64,000 nucleotides of DNA from Romanomermis culicivorax (GCA_963922205.1 CAWUHX010000269.1:408501-472500), one strand, 5' to 3'. Shown: positions 11,107 through 23,365, counted from the first letter of the stretch. Notes: generated by a model from the sequence alone, not told the origin. Translations and numbers: made by a program.

Positions 11107-12489
11107 ATTTTCTAATCGTTAACAGCCAGTTATGTCGCCGAAAATATAGATTTTTCATCAATTCTCTCAATTTTTTCTCTCGATGCTTGGACTTTTTTAA
11201 ACGTTTGCATTTGCAACCTGTACTTTCGGGTTTATTGAAGATTGAAGAAATCATTATACATAGACTGCAAGTTTAGAACTTCTGTTTACGAATGTATGTT
11301 GGAGAGATTTATTTTCCAGCGTTTTTGAATATAAAAACCCAAAAATTTTTCCAGCGCTTCGTGCCGGAATGTGGTACAAATTACACTTCATCAGTTTGAT
11401 TTTAATTTATTTTTCAACGTTGTGAATGTTTATTTTTCAGAGTTTAAGTAGGTGAAAATCCAAAAAATTTTCCGGCCCTCCACGCCGAACCAAGAACTAA
11501 ACAAAATTAGATGATTCTAATCGGAACCACAGAAATGTTAATAGCGGATAAATTCATGAGAACTCTATCGTTAACATGCTTTACCCGCTCCTGTAAAACA
11601 CCGATATTTTTCATGAGCACATTTTGACTAACATAAGCATAATTTTCTCAATTTTTTCTCTTTTTTGCAGGTTTCTGACTCCAAATACAACAAAATGCTT
11701 GGGTATGCTCCTAAAATGCATAAAAAACATCCATAGCCAGTAACCACATTATAAACGTTTTTAAAAATCTGGAAACTTTTTGGAATATGGAGAAAAAAAA
11801 TTTTGGGTCCGGTTCTCATGTGGAAAAAATCTTCGAGGAAAAAAACGGATGCTTTTTTATGCATTTTAATGGCATACCCAAGCATTTTGATGCTTTTGGA
11901 TTCTGAAACCTGCAAAAATTGGGAAAAAATTGAGAAAATTCTGGTTATGTTAGTCAAAATGAGATGATAAAGAATATATTCGTGTTCTACAAGAGCAGAG
12001 AAAGCATTATAACGACAGAGTTGTCATGAATTTCTACTTTATCAATATTTCTGTGGTTCCGATTAGGATTATCCAATTTTATTTAATTTTTGTCCCGGCG
12101 CAGGCCGCGGGGCGCCGGAAAAATTTTTGAATTTTCACTTTCTAAAACGCTGGAAATTGAACCTTCACAACGTTGGGAAATAAATTAAAATCCGACTGAT
12201 GAGGTATAATTTTTTCCCCCCATTCCGGCGCGCACCGCCGGAAAAATTTTTCAGTTTTTATATTCTAAAACGTTGGAAAATAAATCTCACCAATGGATAT
12301 TCGTGAATTCGTGAATAGAAGTTCTAAAATTACAGTCTAGAATGGTGTCTTCAATTTCCATTTTCAATAAACCCAAAAGTTCATGTTAAAAATGTTGGAA
12401 AAATTCCAGGCATCGAGACAAAAAATTGAGAGAATTGATGAAAAATTGTTTTTTTTCAACGAAATACTGACTGTTAACGATTAGAAAAT
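11107..12489. repeat. 1.4-kb foldback palindrome
   Basis: Two diverged inverted arms of roughly 650 bp meet near 11810. Outer ends are ATTTTCTAATCGTTAAC (11107) and its complement ending at 12489. Matching inner landmarks include TCTAATCGGAACCACAGAAA with its complement TTTCTGTGGTTCCGATTAGG, and TTGACTAACATAAGCATAAT with TTATGTTAGTC. Each arm holds two copies of the hairpin module (about 11325-11376 and 11436-11490 reversed; 12093-12160 and 12224-12285 forward). No transposase is seen. Confidence 0.85.
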
Positions 12490-12544
12490 GAGATGAGCTA
12501 ACTTGATTGATAGAAACTGTTGATAATTAAGGTAAAGTGGGATG

Positions 12545-12693
12545 ACTTTAATCAGGGGCGACTTTGATTAGAGTTTGCTAAAACCTCACAGCAGGGGTTG
12601 TCTACACAGCAAAAATGACCTGCTGATCTCAAATAGTTATCAAATGCCATTCATTCAGCAAACTCTGATCAAAGTCGCCCCTGATCAAAGTTA
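12545..12693. mobile_element. 149-bp palindromic MITE
   Basis: The ~36-bp terminal inverted repeats contain AATCAGGGGCGACTTTGATT on the left and the complementary ATCAAAGTCGCCCCTGATCA on the right, both running inward to AGTTTGCT/AGCAAACT. The centre is about 75 bp and there is no coding capacity. A target duplication is not obvious. Confidence 0.8.
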
Positions 12694-13090
12694 ATTAGTA
12701 AGTGGAAGTAGATATGCTAACGACCGCGCCTGATAGAAAATAATGATAATTATACCCCCAACGGAAAATTTTGAGATTTTGATCATTTACAGTTCAATAG
12801 CGCATGTTTTCGATTTTGAAAGCGTAACATTTTTTTCGACAATGAAAACCATACCCAAAATTTTTTCCATTTCCAAATTTTTTTCCTCAAAAGACCCCAT
12901 TTGAGGGAAAAAAACGGTGGTGCGTAGAGGCCTTAACGGTTGATTTCTCAGGTAAATCAAAGTCAAGTCGCACTCTGCAACTTGGCCGAAAAAAATTTGG
13001 AACTTTTTTACAAGTCGGTTCCCTCCCTTCCCAATTATGGTTCAAACTGGAATTTTCGGACTCCTCAAGATGCCAGCTATCCAGACCATA

Positions 13091-13311
13091 CCTGTAAGAG
13101 GTCCGACCAGTTGGGGGGGGGGGGGGGTAAATCCGAAATTTGGGGGGAGGGGGTCGAAAAAAGTCGAAATTTTTCCAAAAAAAAGGCCAAAAAACATAAC
13201 TTTTTTGCAAATTTTTTCAATTTTTTCCAAACTGTGGGGGGGGGGGGGTTGGGTATATGGTTGGCCAAGTTGGGGAGGTCCCCCCCCCCCAACCCCACCC
13301 CCAATTACAGG
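13091..13311. mobile_element. G-run MITE with TA target duplication, copy 1
   Basis: It starts CCTGTAAGAGGTCC and ends AATTACAGG, flanked by TA on both sides (13089-13090 and 13312-13313) as in Tc1/mariner-type insertions. The interior carries 11-15 bp runs of G and C that could form G-quadruplexes. A second copy in the opposite orientation lies at 52441-52609. Confidence 0.8.
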
Positions 13312-13513
13312 TATGATCAAGATCAGTTCGAAAATCCAGGGGCTCATGGTATTCAGGAACTCATTTGCATAAAATCTGCACACATGTCACATACTACATT
13401 TCACTACAGAAAAATCCTAACTACTTCAAGAATCAAACCTGGTGCACCAGCCTATGGACTTAATGCGTTGACCGACCACTATTTCACCAGAAAGTATAAA
13501 CACTATATTCCTT

Positions 13514-13637
13514 CAAGACCCTTGATACTATTTTAACTAACAACTTCATTTGGGAGAGCCTCAACAGCGCTGCGCCCTTCGGGCGCAGCTACTGTACCCT
13601 AAGCTTAAGCCTAAGGAAAATTTTAAAGGAAAAACAG
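13514..13637 (-). repeat. Right copy of the ~124-bp inverted repeat pair
   Basis: This is the reverse-complement partner of 9491-9614. It runs from GACCCTTGATACTATTTTAA to AAAATTTTAAAGGAAAAAC and carries the hairpin GCGCCCTTCGGGCGC. Confidence 0.75.
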
Positions 13638-13664
13638 TCTAATTACTAAGTAGTCACAGCAAAA

Positions 13665-13740
13665 ATCCATGCTCAAAATTAACAAACAACTCATATACAG
13701 TAATTAGGCTGAAGGCCGGAAACCCACTTGTAAAATTTAG
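13665..13740 (+). repeat. Direct repeat, copy 2 (~76 bp)
   Basis: This is the same-orientation partner of 11031-11106, with GGCTGAAGGCCGGAAACCC near its right end. It lies just left of the hAT-like copy at 13830. Confidence 0.7.
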
Positions 13741-13829
13741 CCAAAAATATGGTTGCACAGCCCGAACTTTGATTGCTGTGTGCGCGTGCAAAAAAAACCC
13801 TGCCCCGGGAAAAAATGATGTGTTTGGCC

Positions 13830-14640
13830 CAGCGTTTTTTTTGTGTGCACAGACATTTGTGCCAATTGGCACAAAGGGCCAAAAAAATTTGTGCCAATGG
13901 CACAAAAAAATTTTCAGTCTAAAAATGTACTGAACACCTTAAGAAAGTTTTGTGCCAAAAGTTTGATAAATACTATATTACTAAAGATACTTTCACCGCA
14001 TTAATTTGCATAAAAATCGTGCCTGCTCTATTTTCTCTAACCACGTCAGTGAGATAAGAAAAATTGATCTAGAAAACGGTTTCTACGATATGAAAAGAAA
14101 TTGAATGCTGCGAAAATTCAGATATTTTTATAGACTTTTTGTCATGAAGTTTTCCTTTACTTTTCGGCTTCCTTCTTACCTAACAACTATTAAAGATGAG
14201 ATTAGGATGTCTTGTCTATAATTGCTTTCTCGTGAAAAAAAAGCTAAGTCGAAAGTCGCCTCGCATAAATTTTTGGTTGAATAATTGTGCCAAAAATGTC
14301 GATTTTTTTGTTTGAATCCAACACCAAAAATATAAGTTTCGGTTCTCAATCCAGCTGAATGAACAGAGAAAGTTAATAATTTCTATCTTTTAGCCAGTCA
14401 TTGACAATCTCAAAGTCAGTTGCGATAATAAAAATATACTATTCGAATAGAATCTGCTCGCATTTTCGAGACAGAGGAAAGTAGTTAATATTAAACTCAT
14501 TGAATCGGCGCGAAGCGCCGAGAAAATTTTGCGTTTTCAGCCCCTAAAATGACTAAAAATAAAGAAAATTTAGCCTTGGACCAGTCGAAAAATGTGTGCC
14601 AATTGGCACAAAAATTGTTTTTTGGCACAAAAAAAAGTGG
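13830..14640. mobile_element. hAT-like non-autonomous element, GGCACAAA family, copy 1
   Basis: It begins CAGCGTTTTTTTTGTG and carries the palindrome TTTGTGCCAATTGGCACAAA close to both ends. It aligns along its length with the better preserved copy at 14653-15432. The right end near 14640 is degraded (AAAAAAAAGTGG in place of the expected CACTG) and no target duplication is visible. Confidence 0.7.
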
Positions 14641-14652
14641 TCGGCTCGGCAC

Positions 14653-15432
14653 CAGCGTTTTTTTTGTGCACGGACATTTGTGCCAATTGGCACAAAGGGC
14701 CAGAAAAATTTGTGCCAATGACACAAAAAAATTTTTCCAGCCTAAAAACACGCTGAAAACTTTTAAAAAGTTTTATGCTAAAAGTTTAATAAAAACATAA
14801 CTAAAGGTTACTTTTACCGCACTAATTTGCATAAAAAATCGTGCCAACTCTATTTTATCTTAAGCACGTCAGTGCGATAAGAAAAACTGATGAAGAAAGC
14901 AGTTTATACGATTCGGAAAGAAATCAGATGCTGCGAGAATTCAGATATTTTTATACAATTTTTCAGGCATTTTATATTTTTCTTCAATTTTCGGCTACGG
15001 ATTTCTTCATAACACCGATGTAAATAAATTAAGGATGTCCATAATGATTTTTTCTGAAAAAAAAGTAGAACGGAAGTCACGCCGCGTAAATTTTTGGTTG
15101 AAAAATTGTGCCAACAGGGTAAATTTTTCTGTTCGAATCAAACAGATAAAAATTTCGGTTTCCAATCACAGTGAATGAACAGTGGAAGTTAACTAATTCA
15201 TTTCCCAATCATTGACAATCTCAAGGTTTATTGCGATCATACAAATCTGCTATTCGAATACAATTCTTTCAATTTTGCGTTTTCAGCCCCTAAAATGACT
15301 AAAAATAAAGAAAATTTAGCCTTGGACCAGTCAAAAAATGTGTGCCAATTGGCACAAACGCTCAAAATTTTTTGTGCCATCCCAAATTTTTTTGTGCCAA
15401 AAAACCATGTTTTGGCACACAAAAAAACACTG
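14653..15432. mobile_element. hAT-like non-autonomous element, GGCACAAA family, copy 2
   Basis: The ends are CAGCGTTTTTTTTGTGCAC and ACACAAAAAAACACTG, flanked by a perfect 8-bp duplication CTCGGCAC (14645-14652 and 15433-15440). The interior has repeated TGTGCCAATTGGCACA palindromes. No transposase frame is present. It inserted next to the right end of copy 1. Confidence 0.88.
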
Positions 15433-15678
15433 CTCGGCACTCTCGGCAGTTAAATATAGTACAGTAATCTTTGTTCAGAATGAATTTTTTGTTTTGAACG
15501 TTGTAACTCTTTAAAAATCGAAGTAATATTATTGCCTTCAAAAATGTCATGGTGTAAATACACTTTCTTTGTTATAAAATGCTTTCAAATTGAAAAAGGA
15601 TAAAAATAAACTGTGTGCAAAAATACGCAAAGATTTTACGGTAAGATTTTTCATTCAAGAATTTGGTGGAGGTTAATT

Positions 15679-15924
15679 ATAGTTTGTTCTTTATAAAACG
15701 CTTCTAAAACGAAAAATGACACATATAAGTTGTGAACTCAAACTCTTCTACATGAACCTTTAACGGCAAAACTTTTAACTCAAAAAATTACTCAGTGTTG
15801 GTTGAGTCTTGTCACAAATTTTCAGTTCCATGTGATTTATGGCTCGTTGGAAAATGCTTAAAATATAAAATAGAACTTGCTTTCCAGATTCATTATTCGG
15901 AAGCATTTCGAGAAAAACAGACTA
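15679..15924. mobile_element. TA-type MITE, AGTCTGTTTTTTATAAAA family, copy 1
   Basis: The ends are TAGTTTGTTCTTTATAAAAC and the inverted GAAAAACAGACTA. The inner GCTTC/GGAAGC words match the copies at 29522-29765 and 34865-35047. It has TA at both borders and no coding capacity. Confidence 0.65.
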
Positions 15925-16540
15925 GAAGTAAGTTCACAAACTTTCAGTCTCACTTGGCGGATGGTTTTGCAGAAAATTGTAGAAAAGCAGAAATTTGTCA
16001 AAAGTAGTCCTTTTCTTCCCTCTTTTACAATTAAGAAGCATCATAGGTGGCGCGACAGCGTCAACCTATAATATACTTGGCCCTCAAATTTCATGCCCCC
16101 CCCTAGAGCCGAAACGGTAAGAGCTAGAACCTTCGGGTTTTTTGCATAATATCGGGCATAGGGGCAAACTATGGGGTGCCTTTTGTCATTTCGCCTCTAT
16201 CTGCAAGTGGTGCTCGGTGGGGCCCCAAAAACAGGTAAAAAACGCACTTTTTAAGGTCCCCCAGTTCCACCATGCCCAGCAATCGGTGTGCCATACCCAA
16301 CCTCCATACTTCGGCCTAAGCATCTTGGGGGTGTAATCTCAAATGCGAATTTTTCTTTTTTTGAAATATGGCCTCAATTCAATTATATGGTTGTCCAAAG
16401 TCCCGGAAAACGCCAAATTCCCCAATTTTGTTATATAATACTTATGGGTTCAAAAAAATAATTTTTTGCAGCATAATGCACTACCAATTTTTTTGCAGTT
16501 TCAATTGAACCTGTAGCCTTATTGGGATTTTTGGGCTGCT

Positions 16541-17580
16541 AGGGTTTTCGACCATTGGGAATTTAATGGACGCGGTCACTTTACACAAAAAATTATCCTT
16601 GGTGTAAACAAGCTTATTTCCGTAATTTTTCAGTGGAGGGAGTTTTCGACCGCGGGGATTCAATAGATACGGTCACTTTACACCAAAAATTATCCAATGT
16701 GTAAACAAGCGTATTTTCGTGATTTTTTGCTGGAAGAGGTTTTCGACCACCAGGAATTCAATAAATGTGATCACTTTACCCAAAAAACTATCCCGTGAGT
16801 AAACGAGCGTATTTTCGTGATTTTTCAGTGGAAGGGGTTTTCGACCATGGGGAATTTGATGAATGTGATCATCTTACATAAAAGAACTATCCCGGGTGTA
16901 AACAAGCGTATTTTTGTAATTTTCTACGGAAGGGGTTTTTGATTGCGGGGAATTCAATGGATGCTTCACTTTTCACAATAAAGTAATCCAGGGAGTAAAC
17001 ATGTGTATTGCCGTAATTTTCTTGCGGAGTGGATTTTCGACCACTATGAATTCCATGAATATGATCACTTTACACAAAAAATTATCCCGTCAGTAAACAA
17101 GCGTATTTTCGAGATTTTTCAGTGGAAGGGGTTTTCGACCATCGGGAATTTGATGAATGCGATCATCTTACATATAAAACTATTCCGGGTGTAAACAAGT
17201 GTATTTTCGTTATTTTTTGTGGAAGGGGTTTTCGACTGCGGAAAATTCAATGGATACGTCATTTTGCACAAAAATCTATCTGGGGTGTAAACAAGCATAT
17301 TTTTGTGATTTTCTATGGAAGGGGTTTTCGACTGCGGTGAATTTAATGGATGCGTCACCTTACACAAAAAAATTATTCTGGATTCAACCGAGCCTATTTT
17401 GGTAATTTTTATGTGGAAGGGGTTTTCGACCATCGGGAATTCAATGAATGCGATCACTTTGCGCAAAAAAATTTTCTTCGGGAGGGGTTTTCGATCACTG
17501 AGAATTTAATTAATGTGATCACTTTACACACTAATTCATATCTAGTGTAGACAAAGGTATGTCTGCGATTTTTTGAGTTG
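16541..17580 (+). repeat. Tandem array of ~98-bp units, left arm
   Basis: About ten units are present, each reading GGGTTTTCGACCATNGGGAA, then a TGATCACTTTACAC-like segment, AACTATCCCGGGTGTAAACA, and GCGTATTTTCGTGATTTT. Units diverge by roughly 10-20%. Because unit length is not a multiple of three and stops are frequent, the short frames in it are not genes. Confidence 0.88.
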
Positions 17581-17984
17581 AAAGATTCTAGACCATGAGG
17601 ACTTCAATAGGTATGGTCATTTTTCAGTCTGTTTACAATGTTTTTTAAGTACTATGCAGCTTACATATCTTTTACTTTTGCCGGAAGTGAGAATTCGTTG
17701 CTTTAAGATAGATTTTTATTGTTTTTTTGACGTGAAGATGACCAAATTTAAAACTTCAATGTGCTTCTATGAAGGTTTTCGTGCATGGTTGAGGCCCACT
17801 AAAAAGAGGTGAACTAGTTTATTAGAAAATGCCCCGATGGGGCAGAAAAAAGAAGAATATACTTGCTTCGACAGTTGCCATGGTAGGAAAAGAAGTGGAC
17901 TAGATTTTTGAGAACTTGGGCCAAAGTTGGAAAAAATTTACTTTCTCTATATTGGATTATTTATTCTTTCTCAAAAAAAATTGC

Positions 17985-18224
17985 CTATGGGTTTGAAAAA
18001 GTATATTCTGCAGCTGAGTGCATCAACACACATTCCAACCAAGCATGTGCATCTCTGAAATATTTAGGTGGGTACAGACATGGACCTTGGTGTTTTAGCA
18101 TTTTGTGAGACAAAAAATTCAAAAAAAGTTGACCAAAAATTGTTTGCATAACAAATTTTCCAGTTTCAAAATCCTTGTGGAAGTTTATACCCCCATGTCC
18201 CCTCTCACACATGTTTGCTTCCAA
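17985..18224 (-). pseudogene. Protein-like remnant inside the Foldback-like element
   Basis: An open frame of 79 codons includes FLNFLSHKMLKHQGPCLYPP and DAHAWLECVLMHSAAEYTF. The inverted copy (20333-20614, plus strand) encodes the same peptide (LSHKMLKHQGPRLYSP, DAHAWLESVLMHSAAEYTF), split by a frame change near 20460-20470. Peptide-level preservation in both arms suggests part of a once-coding sequence, perhaps of the element itself. I do not recognise the family. Confidence 0.4.
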
Positions 18225-18483
18225 TTGTGTTAAACATTTTTACTGAATTTGGTGTCAACAAAAGGAATCAACGGAGGGAAAGTGGCACATAAAATCCCAT
18301 TCAGCTTTTTTAGAAAAAAGAGCTACAGCACAAAGTCTTCTAAGAACTAAATTGATTGTGCAAAATACATTTCATTCACTCATTTTATATAACATATCGT
18401 ATAGAATTCACTCGGTTAGTTCTACTGATTACAAGCTACAAACAAATTTAGTCTCTTCTATTTAACTATTGAACAAAATATCA

Positions 18484-18800
18484 TCATTCACAGTTTCTGG
18501 ATTTAAACTTAAATTTGCAGAAAGAGCACTTTATGCGGGATTGCAAATGGGAAGCAATTCCACCCATCTTTGTCGCTCCGATCTTGCTTTCAAAAAAGTC
18601 GTACTGTTGCCGTGGGAGTGCGAGTAGAGTCGGGGAGAACCGGGTACGGGATTTCACGCACACTCCTAATATAAGCGTGGCTGAATCAGGAGCATTTTTG
18701 AATGCTTTACCCTGTTCTCCCATTTGCAGATCGGTGCCCAATCAGTGTAACCAAATCCCAGTTGCACTAAAGGGGTCTGAGCTCAAGCTCAAGGTAATCT
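18484..18800 (-). pseudogene. GC-richer, possibly captured coding fragment
   Basis: This part of the one-sided core segment has near-balanced base composition, unlike its surroundings. A minus-strand frame (18741-18484) contains FSPTLLALPRQQYDFFESKI and KMGGIASHLQSRIKCSFCKF, ending with a CxxC pair. It could be a captured host exon or remnant of the element's own protein. No family is recognised. Confidence 0.35.
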
Positions 18801-20832
18801 CGAACAAAAAGGCCACTCGGTTTGATCTCAAGTTCGGTGTAATTTGAATGTCATCCGGATCATAACGAGCTCAATGTCGAGATCATCCCCAGCTCGAGCT
18901 GTCAGGTTGCACTAAAATTTTCGCATTATTTTCTCATCTCTAAAGCAAATAAATATAAAAATTTCTGCAATCCCCAAAACCGAACTTTAACCTCAGTTTT
19001 ATTTAATCCCGAAGTGATTATGATTTGTGCATTGGGCGAAAATAATTTGGACATTGTGAATAGCTTGAACTCTGGATCATCAATTTAATCCCGATGTTGA
19101 GATTATCCTCATGTTGGGTTAGTGCAACGGACTTCAGGTTCCTTTATAGTTCTGAAAATGACTATAATATGCCTCCCTCACTATTTTTGCAGCTAGTGTG
19201 AAAGGCAGGAGGTTTGAATTGGTCGGGAGTTTGAATGCTATCGGTTCACCATTTCTTTACACTTGAAGTCATGTGTATATAATTTTCATATAGAAAAATG
19301 TTATTGTAGTTGATGCCAGTTGAAGGACAAAATGTACGATGCTGCAGAATATACTTTTTCACAGACATAGGCAATTTTTTTGAGAAAGAATGAAAATCCA
19401 ATATAAAGAAAGTAAATTTTTTCAACTTTGGCCCAAGTTCTCAAAAATCTAGTCCACTTCTTTTTCTACCATGGCAACTGTCGAAGCAAGTATATTCTTC
19501 TTTTTTCTGCCCCATCGGGGCATTTTCTAATAAACTAGTTTCAATATAAACAGACTATAATGCTGTTATTCACGCATTTTTTAATAGTCTTGGAGTCAAA
19601 TACTTTGCATCAGTGCTGAATTTTGGTATACGTCGGTAGAATCATTATCACTATGTTTCGTTGAGTGATAAAAAGTAACTCAGCACAGAACATATCCTGA
19701 CTAGTTTATTAGAAAATGCCCCGATCGGGCAGAAAAAAGGAGAATATACTTGCTTCGACAGTTGCCATGGTAGAAAAAGAAGTGGACTAGATTTTTGAGA
19801 ACTTGGGTCAAGGTTGGAAAAAATTCACTTCCTTTATATTGGATTTTCATTCTTTCTCAAAAAAATTGTCTATGTCTGTGAAAAAGCATATTCTGCAGCA
19901 TCGTGCATTTTGTCCTTCAACTGGCATCAACTACAGTAAAATTTTTCTGTATGAAAATTATATGCACCTGACTTCAAGTGTAAAGAAATGGTAAACCGAT
20001 AGCATTCTAACTTCTGACCAATTCAAAACTCCTGCCTTTCACACTAGCTGAAAAATAGTGAGGGAGGCATATTACAGTCATTTTCAGAACGATAAAGGAA
20101 CCTGAGGTTCATTGCACTAACCCAACATGAGGATAATCTCAACATCGGGATTAAATTGATGATCCTGAATTTAAGCTATTCACAATGTCCAAATTATTTT
20201 CTTTAAATGCACAAATCATACTCACTTCAGGATTAACTAAAACTGAGGTTTAAGTTCGAGTTTGGGAATCACAGAAATTTTCATATTTATTTGCTTTAGA
20301 GACAAGAAAGTTATGCGAAAATGTCACTTGATTCTTTTTGTCGACACCAAATTCAGTGAAATGTTTAACACCATTAGAAGCAAACATGTGTGAGAGGAGA
20401 CACGAGGGTACAAATTTCCACAAGGGTTTTGAAACTGGAAAATTTGTTATGCAAAAAATTTTTTGGTCAATTTTTTTTGAATTTTTTGTCTCACAAAATG
20501 TTAAAACACCAAGGTCCACGCCTGTACTCTCCTAAAAATTTCAGAGATGCACATGCTTGGTTGGAAAGTGTGTTGATGCACTCAGCTGCAGAATATACTT
20601 TTTCACAGACATAGACAATTTTTTTGAGAAAGAATGAAAATCCAATATAAAGGAAGTGAATTTTTTCCAACTTTGACCCAAGTTCTCAAAAATCTAGTCC
20701 ACTTCTTTTTCTACCATGGCAACTGTCGAAGCAAGTATATTCTCCTTTTTTCTGCCCGATCGGGGCATTTTCTAATAAACTAGTTCACCTCTTTTTAGTG
20801 GGCCTCAACCATGCACAAAAACTTTCATAGAA

Positions 20833-22392
20833 CAGGGTTCATACAAAGTTGGAGAAAAAAAATTCCCTGTGTTTTCCAGGTTTTCCAGGTTGACAAATGA
20901 AATTTTTCCAGGTTTTTATAATGATGAAATATACTATACTAAAGAAAAATACTGAATAATAGAAACATGTGTGAGCTAAAGTATCATCAAAAATAAAGTT
21001 CTGAATCAAAAAATTTATTTAAAATTATTGCGCAACCTAGTGCCGAAAAATTTTGGTTCCGAGGCCTCTAAAACGTCAGAAAATTAATTTTTCAGCACAC
21101 TCTTATGCAGCTACCGATGATCAATCGTAATATTTTCACCATTTGATTGGTGGAAGCGTTAAAAAATTTTTCTAACGTTTTCGTATATCAAGAGCCAGTA
21201 ATTTACCAATCATAATTATTTATGATATATATAAACCAACGTATAAACCATAAAAAAGTGTGATAGATATTTTACTTCGGACTCGGATATCGGTAATTAA
21301 TGCGGTGCAGTGCATCGGAAAAAATTAAGATTTTGATATTCTATATCGTTGGAAAATGACTATTTTTAATATCTATTTCTTGCTTGAAAAGTCTAATTTT
21401 TCAGTGAATTCAACATGTTTTCACTCAGCCAAACTACAATTCAGAAATTAGGCAAGCAGCAATGAATTGAAAGACTTTTTCAGACAGACGAACCTCTGCT
21501 ATTGTCCCGCGCTTAATCATTTTCCAAATGCACAAAGTTATCTTCACGAAAGTCGAAAATTCTAAAGAACCACAAAATGATTTTGTGGAAATAATGTAGA
21601 AAAATCTAGGTTTTAGTCAAATATGTTAAAAAACAATACAAGGTCAAACACTCATCCATAACATGCTGATGTTTAAAAGCTATAAGCCAGCGTAAGCTAG
21701 GCCGCCATTTTCCAACCGCACAACAGAAATGATAACAAGAATCATAAGTGATTTGAAATCCGGCGCGAAGCGCCAGACAATTTTCTAATATTTTTTCTTA
21801 AAAACGCATAAGAATACATCTCCGGACAGGAAACTCACCCAATCAAAAGGGTCGTTAGGCTCTAATTTTTATAAGCCATGTTGGCTTGTGCCCCTAAATT
21901 TTTAGGAGTCAATCAGAATTTTTAGAAGCCATGGTTCCTAATTGACCTAAAAAAACCCTGACCAGACTAGATTTTTTTTCGCTCGCAAATATGAATGCTC
22001 TATATAGCCGAAAACATTTTGTTGATTAGTCTCCAATTTTCTGGCATAAATGAGGAGTTTGAATGTTTTCTCGAATATTACCCTTACAATCCAATTGAAA
22101 CATTGACTTTGACATAATAATTTAAAGGCTACATTGAAAGTTGAAGTTGGAAAAGTAAAAAAAACGATCTCAAATACTCGATGATTTTAAGCAATTTCAC
22201 TTTCAATGTGCATAGTCGAATAAGAAAACTCGCCGCAGCGCGGCGAAAAAATTTGACGATTTTCCTGTAATTTTCAACATTTTTCCTTAAAATTCCCTGT
22301 GTTTTCCAGGTTTTCCAGGTTTTCCAGACCTGAAAAAAAATTCCCTGTGTTTTCCAGGTTTTCCAGGTTTTCCAGGTTGTGTATGAACCCTG
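20833..22392. mobile_element. CAGGGTTCATACA family transposon, copy 1 (1.56 kb)
   Basis: The ends are CAGGGTTCATACAAAG and its inverted form GTGTATGAACCCTG. The 6-bp sequence ATAGAA is duplicated on both sides (20827-20832, 22393-22398). The uninterrupted host sequence can be read from the opposite arm of the Foldback-like element (CTTCTATGAAGG, reversed, at about 17764-17777), which confirms the empty site. Near both ends it carries repeated CCTGTGTTTTCCAGGTTTTC units. No transposase frame is found. A full second copy is at 53024-55520. Confidence 0.92.
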
Positions 22393-22554
22393 ATAGAAGC
22401 ACATTGAAGTCTTAAATTTGGTCATCTGCACTTCAAAAAAAAAAAAATAAAAAAAAAAACTTCAAGCAACGAATTCTCACTTCCGGCAAAAGTAAAGGAT
22501 GTGTAAACCGCATAGTACTTAAAAAACGGTGTAAAGATACTGAAAGGTGACCAT

Positions 22555-23365
22555 ATCTATTGAATTCCTCATGGTTTAGAATCCTTCAACCCAAAAAAAT
22601 CGCAGAAATACCTTTGTTTACACAAATGACTTTTTTCGTGTAAACTGACTCCGTCCATTGAATTTCCCATGGTCAGAAACATTTTCCCTCAAAAATCGCA
22701 GAAATACATTTGTTTACACTCAATATGAATTGATGTGTAAAGTGATCACTTTCATTAAATTCCCAGTGGTCGAAAACCCCTCCCACAAAAAACTCACAAA
22801 AACAGACTTGGTTAAATCCGGAATAATTTTTTTGTGTAAAGTGACACATCCATTGAATTCCCCGTAGTCGAAAACCCCTTCCATAAGAATCACGAAAATA
22901 CGCTTGTTTACACCCGCGATAGTTTTTTTTATAAGATGATCGCATTCATCAAATTCTCTGTGATCGAAAACCCCGTCCACCGGAAGATCACGAAAATACG
23001 TTTGTTTACAACCGGGATAAGTTTTTGTGTAAAGTGATCGCATTCATGAAATTCCCCGTGGTCGAAAACCCCTTCCATCAATAAATCACGAAAATACGTT
23101 TGTTTACACACGGGATAGTTTTTGGTGTAAAGTAATCACATTCATTGAATTCCTCGTTGTCGAAAATCCCCTCCACAAGAAAATTACGGCAATACGCATG
23201 TTTACACCGTGGATAATTTATTTGTGTAAAGTGAGGACGTCTATTGAATTCCCCGCAGTCGAAAACTCCCTCGGTTGAAAAATAACGGAAATACGCTTGT
23301 TTACACCCGGGATAATTTTTCGTGTAAAGTGACCGCGTCCATCAAATTCCCAAGGGTCGAAAACC
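22555..23365 (-). repeat. Tandem array of ~98-bp units, right arm
   Basis: About eight units are the reverse complement of the left-arm array (for example GTGTAAAGTGATCGCATTCA, GGTCGAAAACCCCTTCC, AATACGCTTGTTTACACCCG). The two arrays have different unit numbers, so they have changed by expansion or loss since the arms were formed. Confidence 0.88.

Larger units (their letters stand above)
17813..20790. repeat. Nested palindromes in the core of the Foldback-like element
   Basis: The segments are arranged as two inverted pairs. 17813-18270 is inverted at 20333-20790. About 18940-19545 is inverted at about 19700-20290, centred near 19620. The motif AAAATGCCCCGATGGGGCAG, or its GATCGGGC variant, with TTGCTTCGACAGTTGCCATG occurs four times (17826, 19490, 19715, 20755; alternating strands). 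18270-18940 is present on one side only and is locally GC-richer. Confidence 0.8.

Noticed and set aside
12887..13536. Several overlapping frames of 75-198 codons on both strands
   Set aside because: They read through G and C homopolymers of the 13091-13311 MITE, giving Pro/Gly runs. No domain is present and frames on both strands are open for the same trivial reason.
11031..13740. LTR retrotransposon bounded by the 76-bp direct repeats
   Set aside because: The repeats lack TG...CA ends, no primer-binding site or gag/pol frame lies between them, and the interior is a palindrome plus MITEs.
16481..17550. Many ~60-115-codon frames in the Foldback arms
   Set aside because: They track the ~98-bp repeat on both strands and change frame from unit to unit.
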